From NCBI GenBank assembly GCA_964393105.1, contig CAYMSM010000004.1, positions 1 to 64,000 on the forward strand: 64,000 bases of DNA, given 5' to 3'. Made by a program: the position numbers and the translations under genes. Below, piece after piece: positions 8,286-16,087 of this stretch; position 1 is the first letter of the stretch, and the number at the start of each line of letters is the position of its first letter. The notes beneath the pieces are model-generated. The model was not told the origin of the DNA and did not search any database. It saw nothing but the letters and a program-made list of their open reading frames with translations. Source of the stretch: CALMEC01 sp964393105 (lineage in GTDB: Bacteria > Actinomycetota > Thermoleophilia > Miltoncostaeales > Miltoncostaeaceae).

Positions 8286-9740
8286 GTGAGCGTCGACAGT
8301 GCATTGCTTGGGGACCGGTACCGGCTGGAAGGGCTCATCGGCCGCGGCGGCATGGCTTCGGTCTGGCGCGCGACGGACACCGTGCTGGGGCGCACTGTGG
8401 CGGTCAAGCGGCTGCACGCGCGGCTGCACGACGATCCCGAGCTGGCCGAGCGGTTTCGGCGCGAGGGTCAGGCCGTCGCGCGCCTGTCGCACCCCAACCT
8501 GGTACGCCTGCTGGATCAGGGCCAGGAGGGCGACGAGCCGTTCCTCGTGTTCGAGTTGGTCGAAGGGCGTGACCTCAAGACGGTGATCCGTTGCGACGGG
8601 CGCCTTGCGGTCGACGACGCCGCGGCGATCTGCGCTCAGATCGCCCGCGCCCTGGCCGCGGCGCACGCGGCCGGCGTCGTGCACCGCGACATCAAGTCCC
8701 ACAACGTGCTCGTCACGCCGGAGGGCGAGGCCAAGCTCACCGATTTCGGCATCGCCCGGATCGTCGAGGCCGAGGGGGCGAATCTGACCAAGACCGGTAT
8801 CGTGATGGGCTCCAGCGACTACCTTGCTCCCGAGCAAGCTGAGGGCCGTGAGGTCGATGCACGCGGCGATGTCTACTCCCTCGGGGTGGTGCTGTTCGAG
8901 GCGCTCACCGGCACGCTCCCATTCAGCGGTGACAACCCGGTCGCGGTGGCGACCAAGCACGTCTACGAGGCACCGCCTGACCCGCGCTCCATCGCGCCGG
9001 GCATCTCCGCGCCCATTGCATCAGCCTGCCTGCGTGCGCTGGCCAAGCGTCCCGGCGAGCGGTTCGTCACGGCCCGGGCATTCGCGGATGCGTTGGAGGG
9101 GCGCGGTGGCGATACGGCGGTCGTCGCGTACGGCGACGCGACGACCGGACGTGTTCGACCGGTCCGCCGCCGCCGCCGCCGTGGTGGTGTGCTCGTCGCC
9201 GTGGCGATCCTCGCTCTGAGCGGGGCGGGATACGGCGTATGGCAGGCCGGACTCGCTGACGAGTCGCTTGGGGGTTCGGACGCAGCGCCAGCCGGCTTGG
9301 CGATCACGTTGTTCGCTCACGATCCTCCTCCAGGAGATGGCGTCGAGCGAGATGATCTGGTGTCCAACGCCGTCGACGGGAATGCCCTGACCGCGTGGGC
9401 GACCGAGGGGTACACCGCCGACCTGGGAAACATCAAGCCCGGGGTCGGCCTGCGCGTCAGCCTGGCCAACCCCGCGACGGTTACCGGAGTGCGCCTCTCG
9501 TCGCTGACGCCCGGGGGCGCTCTGCAGATCCTCGGTGAAGCTCCCGATGACTCGACTCCGCGACCTGTGATCGGCGAGGGGGCTCTGCCGAACGGGACGG
9601 CGGACATCCGGGTCACGACGCCGGCACCGGTTTCGGAGATCATCATCTGGCTGACCGAGCTTCCGGATTCGGGGACTGGACCACGGCCGTTTCGCGCGTC
9701 GATCGGGGAGGTTGAGGTGCTGGGGGTGGCGAAGACGTAG
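8286..9740 (+). CDS. receptor-like serine/threonine protein kinase with F5/8-like ectodomain
   Basis: 484 residues from GTG at 8286. The Hanks-type kinase domain (about 11-270) has glycine loop GRGGMASV, Lys41 in AVKRL, HRD (133-135), DFG (153-155) and APE (181-183), so it should be active. A run of Arg residues leads into one transmembrane helix (about 301-319). The extracytoplasmic tail (about 340-480) contains SNAVDGNALTAW, a pattern of coagulation-factor 5/8 (discoidin) type domains that often bind glycans; it lacks PASTA repeats. Two bases separate it from the recombinase pair downstream, so they are probably cotranscribed. Its ligand is unknown. Confidence 0.88.
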   Translation: MSVDSALLGDRYRLEGLIGRGGMASVWRATDTVLGRTVAVKRLHARLHDDPELAERFRREGQAVARLSHPNLVRLLDQGQEGDEPFLVFELVEGRDLKTVIRCDGRLAVDDAAAICAQIARALAAAHAAGVVHRDIKSHNVLVTPEGEAKLTDFGIARIVEAEGANLTKTGIVMGSSDYLAPEQAEGREVDARGDVYSLGVVLFEALTGTLPFSGDNPVAVATKHVYEAPPDPRSIAPGISAPIASACLRALAKRPGERFVTARAFADALEGRGGDTAVVAYGDATTGRVRPVRRRRRRGGVLVAVAILALSGAGYGVWQAGLADESLGGSDAAPAGLAITLFAHDPPPGDGVERDDLVSNAVDGNALTAWATEGYTADLGNIKPGVGLRVSLANPATVTGVRLSSLTPGGALQILGEAPDDSTPRPVIGEGALPNGTADIRVTTPAPVSEIIIWLTELPDSGTGPRPFRASIGEVEVLGVAKT

Positions 9741-9742
9741 CG

Positions 9743-10681
9743 GTGGACCCCTGGACACCGTCGCTGCGCGATCTCGAGGACCGGCTCTCACGCCAGGGAG
9801 GTCGGCGCCGCGAGCTTGCACCACGTACGCGTGAGCAGTACCTGGGTGACTGCCGGCGCGTCGCGCGGTGGCTTGCCGGCCAGGGTGTCACCGGCCCCGA
9901 TGGCATCACGCCGTCGGCACTCGGGGCCTGTTTTCGCGACCTCGAATGGGCGCCGTCGACGCGCCGCCGGGCGGTGGTCGCGGTTCGTGAATGGCTTGCG
10001 CCGCTCTACCCGCCCAACCGCTCTCCTGCCGATCTGGTCGACCTGCCGAAGCTCGTGGAACGCCCGGTGCCACGGCTCTCGCAGTCCGAGGCGGCGACCG
10101 TGGTCGATCGAGCGGCGGGTCGTATCGACAGCGAGTCCGGCGCATTGATCCGCGCGCTGGCGCTTCGCAACCATGCGCTGATCGAGGTGCTCTACGGCAG
10201 CGGGCTGCGACGCCAGGAGGCGTGTGACCTGACCCTGGCCGGTGTGGACTTCGAGCACGAGACGGTGCGGATCGTCGGCAAGGGCGGCAAGGCACGGACC
10301 GTGCCGCTGACCGAGCCGGCGATCGACGCGTTGCGAGCCTGGCTCGCCGATGGACGGCCGCCGTTGACCCGTGGACGCCCTGAGCCCGCAGTCCGGGCTC
10401 GAGTGTTCGTCTCGCGCTCCGGCGAGCCGCTTGACGGCAGCGCGGTCTACCGTGTCGTAGCCGGCGAGCTCCGACGGGCCGGGCGGGCTGGCGGTCCGCA
10501 TCTTTTGCGACACGCGACCGCCACCCATCTGCTGGAGGGGCCGGGTGGCCACGACGGGGCGCACCTGCGCGTCGTTCAGGAGGTTCTCGGTCACGGCAGT
10601 CTTGCGACGACGCAGCGCTACACAGGAGTGACGACCCGCGCGATGCAGCAGGCGCTCAAGCGGGGGCACCCGCGCGGATGA
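9743..10681 (+). CDS. tyrosine recombinase/integrase 1 (XerC/D-like)
   Basis: 312 residues from GTG at 9743. An N-terminal SAM-like core-binding domain (about 5-95) precedes a catalytic domain with all expected residues: Arg156 in GSGLRRQEA, Lys in GKGGKARTVPL, HLLRH (253-257), His284 in LGHGS and nucleophile Tyr293 in TTQRYTGV. Such enzymes act on short inverted-arm DNA sites to resolve dimers or integrate elements. The stop overlaps the next recombinase start as ATGA, suggesting the two are made in equal amounts and may act as a heteromer like XerC-XerD. No obvious dif-like site was located. Confidence 0.88.
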   Translation: MDPWTPSLRDLEDRLSRQGGRRRELAPRTREQYLGDCRRVARWLAGQGVTGPDGITPSALGACFRDLEWAPSTRRRAVVAVREWLAPLYPPNRSPADLVDLPKLVERPVPRLSQSEAATVVDRAAGRIDSESGALIRALALRNHALIEVLYGSGLRRQEACDLTLAGVDFEHETVRIVGKGGKARTVPLTEPAIDALRAWLADGRPPLTRGRPEPAVRARVFVSRSGEPLDGSAVYRVVAGELRRAGRAGGPHLLRHATATHLLEGPGGHDGAHLRVVQEVLGHGSLATTQRYTGVTTRAMQQALKRGHPRG

Positions 10682-11706
10682 ACGTCGCGGCAGAGGGCTA
10701 CTGGGCGCTGGTGGAGGGATTTCTCGCGACCCGCTCCAGCGTCAACACCTGTGCCGCGTATCGACGTGACCTGACACTGCTGGCGGGGGCGCTCAAGCTC
10801 GCGCCACCGGACCGGACGCCGCCGCCGTTCGGCGTCGAGGATGACCCGGCCGCCCGTGCCGCCGCGCAGGCGCTTGCGGACATCCCGTCGACATGGTGGC
10901 ACGACTGGAGAGACGGGCTCGAGGGAACGGCCTCGAGTCGGCGGCGGCGCATCGCCGGTGTCCGCGCGTTCTGCAAGTGGTGGGCGCGCCTCTTCGCTCT
11001 CCAGAGCCCTGTGAGGGACCTGACGCCTCCAGGCGGCGTTGTCGATGCCCACCGCGCCCTGGGGCGTGAGATCGTCGCGCTCGACCAGGCGCAAGTACGT
11101 GTGATGTGCGATGCGTCCGCGGCGCTCGCCGGACCGCTCGGCGCACGGACGCACGCGTTGATCGAGGTCCTCTACGGGTTGGGGCTGCGGGCGAGCGAGG
11201 CGGCCGCGATGAACCTCTCGGACTGCCATCTGGACGATCCGCAGGACCCGTACGTCCTGGTGCACGGCAAGGGCGCGAAACAGCGCGCCGTGGCGATCCC
11301 GGCGATCGCGCTTGCGGCATTGCGCGCGTACCTGACGGTCGGGCGGCCGGAGCTTCGGGCTGCCGATCGAATGACCCGACGCGATCAAACCAAGCACCGC
11401 GACGCTGATGCCGTGTTCCTCACCGTCCGCGGTCGGCGGATCGGTCGAGCAGCAGTGTGGCAGGTCGTTCAGCAGGTGGCCGAAGCAGCGGGTCTCCTCG
11501 CCGACGGGCAGCGCGTCTTTCCGCACGCACTACGCCACTCATGCGGAACCCACCTGATCCAAGCCGGCGTGGACATCCGCTACGTGCAGGCGCACCTGGG
11601 TCACGCGAGCCCGGTGACGACCGAGATCTACACGCACGTCACCGCAGCCCACCTGCGCGAGGATTTCGATCGAGCCCACCCAAGAAGCCGCCGCCGCGTT
11701 GCCTGA
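10678..11706 (+). CDS. tyrosine recombinase/integrase 2 (XerC/D-like)
   Basis: 342 residues from ATG at 10678. Catalytic residues are Arg171 (GLGLRASEAA), Lys in HGKGAKQRAV, HALRHS (283-288), His309 (LGHAS) and Tyr318 (TTEIYTHVT). It is closer to textbook XerD motifs than its partner. An unusually long N-terminal arm (about 1-125) includes a DRTPPPFGVEDD insertion, and a further insert at about 228-243 sits between the catalytic Lys and the HxxR box. It is translationally coupled to recombinase 1. The pair may be the chromosome dimer resolution system, or a dedicated two-recombinase module linked to the kinase upstream; context does not decide. Confidence 0.88.
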   Translation: MNVAAEGYWALVEGFLATRSSVNTCAAYRRDLTLLAGALKLAPPDRTPPPFGVEDDPAARAAAQALADIPSTWWHDWRDGLEGTASSRRRRIAGVRAFCKWWARLFALQSPVRDLTPPGGVVDAHRALGREIVALDQAQVRVMCDASAALAGPLGARTHALIEVLYGLGLRASEAAAMNLSDCHLDDPQDPYVLVHGKGAKQRAVAIPAIALAALRAYLTVGRPELRAADRMTRRDQTKHRDADAVFLTVRGRRIGRAAVWQVVQQVAEAAGLLADGQRVFPHALRHSCGTHLIQAGVDIRYVQAHLGHASPVTTEIYTHVTAAHLREDFDRAHPRSRRRVA

Positions 11707-11828
11707 GCCTGCGTGTCGCCCGTTGAGGTTTGGCAAGGAGCGTCGGACACGAATGTACCGGGAACCGTTTGCTGATAGCGGATCACGGGATGCGGAACGA
11801 CCCTTCCGGACATGGCGTGTCGAGGTGA

Positions 11829-14186
11829 TTACGGGCGGCTGAATGGGCCCAGGTAGCGTTGGTATGCGCGCTGCAGGAGTGGCCAGCCGCTCTTGCGCCG
11901 CTCGTGCCACTGCATCGTGTCCCATCCCTCCCACGTGAACCCAGTGGTGCGAAGCAGCGGCTCTCCTTCGACCGCGATCGAGATGCCAAGGCTTTCGACC
12001 CTGCGGGTCGTCACGGTCTTGCGGTCGTCAGGGTTCGGGGTCACGACGTAGAGTCGGTGCGAGGACGGGTCGGCGAAGCTCATCATCGACCACGGCAGCG
12101 CGATCTCGAGAACTCCGCCCGATCCGTCGATCAGGTTGCGATCGTCGAACGCAGGGCTTGCGGAATCCGTCGTTCCCCACGGCATCAGCGACGCATCGCG
12201 AAGAACGGCTGAGGTTGTGAGACCGCTCGCGGGCAGTCGCTGCGGGTAGCTGAGGATCTGGCGCAAGCGCTGCCAGGTACCGCTGCCCCGCGCGATGTCG
12301 GCAGCCTTGGTCGGAATGTAGTTCTTCGCCGGATCTGCGAGGCCACCGAAGCGGATCCCGAGCGGCTCGATCCAGGCCGCGTGTTGCATGTGCGCTTCGC
12401 CGCCCGGCTCGATCACCACCGCCATCTCCGCTCCCGGATCGACGCCGGGCAACCCGGGCAGGCCACGGTTTCCGCCCGGGCGGGCGTCGAGGCCAAGGAC
12501 GATGCGCTTGCGCTTCCAAAGCTGCGGGGCGACTCGGAGCCGCAGGTAGACATGCTCGGCGTCGTTCGTGGCCGATACGTCCGTGACCGACCCCGTGCCG
12601 GTCGCGATGGACGGGAACTGCCATTCGTCGTCCTTGCCGTCCAGGATGACCGGCGGCTTTGAACCGGGCTCGGCCGCGATGATCCCGTAATGCTCTTCGC
12701 TGGTGAGCACGCTTCGCCACATTGCTCGGCGCCGGGGAGGGATCTCGTAGTCGATGGTGTTCCATGTGAACTTGAACCACTCGTCGAGCCAGGCGAACAC
12801 GACCCCGCCGGCGAGCCCCTCGTCGCGCAGGTCGTGCAGCATTTCGACGACGTTCGCGGCCGCCTCCTGTTCGCTGTGGCACCCCTGGTCGCGTCCGAGC
12901 GGCCCCAGGTGCGCGCAGCCGAGCGACGTCGGCTGACCAAACTCGGTCACCATCAAGGCCATTCCCTCGTGGTGGCGACGCAGGTCGTGGATGTATCCGG
13001 CGTACGGATCGATCTTGCCGTCGCGGGGCCGGCGGTAGGTTTGGTAGCTCTTCTGCAAGCGGAGGAAGTCCGGGTAGTACGGGTACGCGTGGAAGCTCGC
13101 GAAGTATCCGGCCGGCCACGCGGCGGTCGCCTCCAGATGGGTCGCGTCGATCGAGACGAGATCCTCGGCGTAGAGCGGCTCCTCCGGGTGACGCAGGGGG
13201 TCGGTCGTGTCCCAGTTGGTGAACGTCACCGGTACGCTCCAACCACGCTGGACCTGGAGGCTCGCGAGATAGTCCAGGTTGGACCCGATCCAGTTCTCCA
13301 TCGGCGAGGCGCCGGGCTTGGCACGGAAGTACGTGCCACGGTACGGCTTCATCCCTCGGTGGCGCTGGTCGGTTGCGTGCGAGGACAAGGGATCCCACTC
13401 GATTCCGAACGACCAGCCCATGAGCCACGGCGAGATGTCCGAGTCGTAGATCCCACCGGCGTGCCCCGGGACCTTCGCGATGACAGCATCGCCGAAGACC
13501 GCGGCGACGGCGTCACGGATCTCGTGACGTTGCGCCCAGACAATCGTCGGGTCCCAGATGTTCTTCGTCTCGTGGAACCGATCCACTTCGGGGATCCAGA
13601 TTCCGTGCAGCACGTAGATGGGCGTGGTGGGGTTCGCGAGATTGTGCTCGCGCACCGCGCTGTAGAAGCCGGGATCCAGGATCGTGTACACGCGGACGAC
13701 CGTGACACCCAGCGCGGCCATCTCCGCGAGCCACCGATCGTAGTCGCGCCGTGTTGCTGCGACGTCCCCGGGCTCCCGGCCGGGCACGCTCGTGCCCAAG
13801 TTGACACCCGCCCAGAACATCGGCGCGAACCGGCCGTTGATCGCGGGGCGGATCTGGTCGCCGACGACCTTGGCGGGCAACGTCAGGCCGTCCTCGACGA
13901 CACGCGCGGGTGGGGGTGGGAGTGGAGCCACCGCCAGAGGCGGAGTGGGCGCGTCACGCGTGAAGAGCGGGACGAACGTGGACCCGGCCGACACGAACCC
14001 GGCGAGCAGGAAGAGCCCCGCCCACAGGCCGATGTATGCGAACTGCGCGGTGCGCTCACCGAGGCGTGCGAACAGGCCCCGGCGCCTGGGCGTCGGGCGT
14101 TGGTGGCTCACCGTCGGGCGAGCATTGGCACCGGCTCGTGCGGGCTGTGGGAGGAACGGTGGGGCACGCTCCCTGTATCTCGACAT
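11829..14186 (-). CDS. membrane-anchored glycoside hydrolase-like TIM-barrel protein
   Basis: About 785 residues from ATG at 14186; a TTG 8 codons upstream is possible. A basic, proline-rich cytoplasmic tail is followed by one transmembrane helix (about 48-68) and a Pro-rich linker. The barrel-like region (about 110-490) includes FWAGVNLGTS, VVRVYTILDPGFY, TFTNWDTTDPL, SFHAYPYYPD, VTEFGQPTSLG (candidate catalytic Glu) and VFAWLDEWFKFTWNT, a pattern of clan GH-A folds. The C-terminal part (about 510-785) looks like a beta-rich carbohydrate-binding (CBM9/DOMON-like) domain, starting near PPVILDGKDDEW. Likely role: extracytoplasmic processing of a polysaccharide. The substrate is unknown and the family is not confidently named. 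It stands alone here. Confidence 0.65.
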   Translation of the reverse strand: MSRYRERAPPFLPQPARAGANARPTVSHQRPTPRRRGLFARLGERTAQFAYIGLWAGLFLLAGFVSAGSTFVPLFTRDAPTPPLAVAPLPPPPARVVEDGLTLPAKVVGDQIRPAINGRFAPMFWAGVNLGTSVPGREPGDVAATRRDYDRWLAEMAALGVTVVRVYTILDPGFYSAVREHNLANPTTPIYVLHGIWIPEVDRFHETKNIWDPTIVWAQRHEIRDAVAAVFGDAVIAKVPGHAGGIYDSDISPWLMGWSFGIEWDPLSSHATDQRHRGMKPYRGTYFRAKPGASPMENWIGSNLDYLASLQVQRGWSVPVTFTNWDTTDPLRHPEEPLYAEDLVSIDATHLEATAAWPAGYFASFHAYPYYPDFLRLQKSYQTYRRPRDGKIDPYAGYIHDLRRHHEGMALMVTEFGQPTSLGCAHLGPLGRDQGCHSEQEAAANVVEMLHDLRDEGLAGGVVFAWLDEWFKFTWNTIDYEIPPRRRAMWRSVLTSEEHYGIIAAEPGSKPPVILDGKDDEWQFPSIATGTGSVTDVSATNDAEHVYLRLRVAPQLWKRKRIVLGLDARPGGNRGLPGLPGVDPGAEMAVVIEPGGEAHMQHAAWIEPLGIRFGGLADPAKNYIPTKAADIARGSGTWQRLRQILSYPQRLPASGLTTSAVLRDASLMPWGTTDSASPAFDDRNLIDGSGGVLEIALPWSMMSFADPSSHRLYVVTPNPDDRKTVTTRRVESLGISIAVEGEPLLRTTGFTWEGWDTMQWHERRKSGWPLLQRAYQRYLGPFSRP

Positions 14187-14253
14187 CTTGCGCCGGCAAC
14201 TTGACGACAAGAGGCGTGAGCACTTCCACGGGTCTCGAGGGTCCTGGGGCGGC

Positions 14254-14886
14254 TCAGATCAGTGGGATCAGGTGGGCGGCGATCCCGTCGTCGCTGACCT
14301 CGAGGATGCCGACGTGCCGTCGCATGGCCTCATCGCCGAGCTGCCTGCGGTACGCGCGCACCCAGCGGTCGGAGACGCCCTGCCACCCACCGCTCGGCAG
14401 CTGGCCACCCTCCAGGCTACCCCACGGGCAGACGGCCCCGGGCGAGAACATGAGGGTGCCGTCGACATGGGCGATGAGGGGCTCGTGCCAGTGGCCGTAG
14501 ACCAGGCAGTCGACCGGCCCGACGCGTCGGAGGAGCGATCGGTGGAGGCCTGCACGCCAGGGCAGCTTGCGCCGGGCGAGCACGTGGACGACGATGACCG
14601 CGAGGTCGAGCAGGAATGCGCGCCGGCCGTGGGTGAGGCCGATGCGCCGGCCGTCGACCGTGACGACCGTCTGGCGAGGCAACTCGAGGCCGTCGAGCTT
14701 GTCGTGGTCGCCGCGTACCGCGACGACCGGCGCGATCCGCGCCAACTCGTCCAGGACCCACGGCCGAGAGATGTCCCCCGCGTGCAGCACCAGGTCACAT
14801 CCGTCGAGCGCGGTGAAGAGCGCCGGCGGCAGCGCGTCCAGGTACTCCCCGACGTGCGAATCTGCGACGACGCCGATGCGGGTCAC
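14254..14886 (-). CDS. YfcE-type metallophosphoesterase
   Basis: 210 residues from GTG at 14886, beginning VTRIGVVADSHVG. The calcineurin-like phosphoesterase motifs are DSH, HAGDIS, GDHD (family GNHD/GDCD) and GHWHEP. The fold hydrolyses phosphodiesters or monophosphates using two metal ions in the cytosol; the substrate is unknown. An in-frame ATG at 14964 would add 26 residues, but these are encoded wholly inside the palindromic element at 14889-15050 and do not resemble the family. The GTG is therefore preferred. It follows ddl on the same strand, separated by that element. Confidence 0.85.
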   Translation of the reverse strand: MTRIGVVADSHVGEYLDALPPALFTALDGCDLVLHAGDISRPWVLDELARIAPVVAVRGDHDKLDGLELPRQTVVTVDGRRIGLTHGRRAFLLDLAVIVVHVLARRKLPWRAGLHRSLLRRVGPVDCLVYGHWHEPLIAHVDGTLMFSPGAVCPWGSLEGGQLPSGGWQGVSDRWVRAYRRQLGDEAMRRHVGILEVSDDGIAAHLIPLI

Positions 14887-14888
14887 TC

Positions 14889-15050
14889 GTGGTCTCCGCC
14901 GGAAGTACGTCGATGAACCGCCGAGCGATAGTCGAGCGAGGCACGGGCGCAGGGTGTCCTGCACGTGGGACGATATTCGGGCGACGGCGGACGCCGCGTC
15001 GCGACGAGCTGCAGCCGGCGATTCGCGATCGAACTTCCGGCGGGGACCAC
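14889..15050. repeat. palindromic repeat element, copy 2
   Basis: 162 bp bounded by an 18-bp inverted repeat with one mismatch: GTGGTCTCCGCCGGAAGT at 14889-14906 and ACTTCCGGCGGGGACCAC at 15033-15050. Reading from the right end, the interior has CCGGCTGCAGCTCGTCGCGACG; from the left, the family motif CTGCGCCCGTGCCTCGCTCG lies on the minus strand. The ddl stop codon (15050-15052) uses the last base of the element. No ORF within it is credible. Confidence 0.75.
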
Positions 15051-16087
15051 TAGCCGAGGTAGCGGGCGCGCTCGGCCGCGGCCGCGGCGCCCAGGTCCAC
15101 CAGCCGCTCGACCAGGTCCGTGTAGGCGATGCCGGTCGCCTCGAACAGCTTGGCGTAGACGCTCGTCGGCGTGAACCCCGGGATCGTGTTGACCTCGAGC
15201 ACGCGCACGTCCCCGTCGGCCTCGACGAAGAAGTCCACCCGTGCCATGCCGGCGCACCCGATCGCGGTGAACGCCCGCCGCGCGATGTCCTGCAGGCGCC
15301 TCGTGGTCTCGTCAGGCAGGTCGGCGGGCACCGTCAGCCGCATGCGGTCGGGCAGGTACTTGGTGTCGTAGTCGTACCACTCGCTGTCGTAGCCGATCTC
15401 GCCGACCGGCGAGATCACCAGGTCGTCGTTGCCGAGCACGCCGACCTCGACCTCGCGACCGACCATGCCGCGCTCCACCAGCACCTTGGAGTCGTGCCGC
15501 AGGGCGAGCTCCAGGGCTGCGTCGAGCTCCTCCGGTTCGCCGACCCGCGAGATGCCGACGCTCGAGCCGAGCCGCGCCGGCTTGGTGAACACCGGATAGC
15601 CCAGCGCGTCGGCGACCTCCAGCCGAGCCGCCTCACGTTCGTCGCGCCAACCGGCCGCCGTGACCACGGTGGACTCCACGACCGGGATGTCGTGGGTCCG
15701 CGCCACGCTCTTGAACAGGGCCTTGTCCATGGCGATCGCCGACGCGCCGACGCCCGCGCCGACGTACGCGACACCTGCGATCTCACACAGGCCCTGCACA
15801 GTGCCGTCCTCGCCGAACGGCCCGTGAAGCGCCGGGAACACCACGTCGACCAGCCGGGACGGGCCTCCGTCGAGCGCTGCCAACACACCTGTGGCGCCGG
15901 ACCCGGGTATGAGCGCGACCGGCGCTCCGCTCAGCGACCACTCGCCGTCACGGCTGATCAGCACGGGCATGACCTCGTAGCGCTCCGGGTCGAGCGCCTT
16001 GGCGACGCTCGCGCCCGACACGAGCGAGACCTCGTGCTCGCTGCTTCGCCCGCCCATCAGGACGGCAACACGACGACGCCCGCTCAC
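15050..16087 (-). CDS. ddl: D-alanine--D-alanine ligase
   Basis: 345 residues from GTG at 16087, overlapping the pknB stop as GTGA. It makes the D-Ala-D-Ala dipeptide of peptidoglycan in the cytosol using ATP. Motifs: VAVLMGGRSSEHEVSL near the N terminus, HGPFGEDGTVQG, MDKALFK, the ATP-grasp loop KPARLGSSVGISRV and EVNTIPGFT near the C terminus. Length fits the family. Its place as last gene of the growth/kinase operon couples precursor supply to PASTA-kinase signalling. In Mycobacterium this position holds trpG, so the arrangement is lineage-specific. The stop codon abuts a repeat element. Confidence 0.95.
   Translation of the reverse strand: MSGRRRVAVLMGGRSSEHEVSLVSGASVAKALDPERYEVMPVLISRDGEWSLSGAPVALIPGSGATGVLAALDGGPSRLVDVVFPALHGPFGEDGTVQGLCEIAGVAYVGAGVGASAIAMDKALFKSVARTHDIPVVESTVVTAAGWRDEREAARLEVADALGYPVFTKPARLGSSVGISRVGEPEELDAALELALRHDSKVLVERGMVGREVEVGVLGNDDLVISPVGEIGYDSEWYDYDTKYLPDRMRLTVPADLPDETTRRLQDIARRAFTAIGCAGMARVDFFVEADGDVRVLEVNTIPGFTPTSVYAKLFEATGIAYTDLVERLVDLGAAAAAERARYLG

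Noticed and set aside
9743..11706. Recombinase pair as the integrase of a genomic island at the Tyr-Thr-Met tRNA cluster
   Set aside because: Flanking genes are ordinary, no duplicated tRNA end or att repeat was found, and no phage or transfer genes are present.
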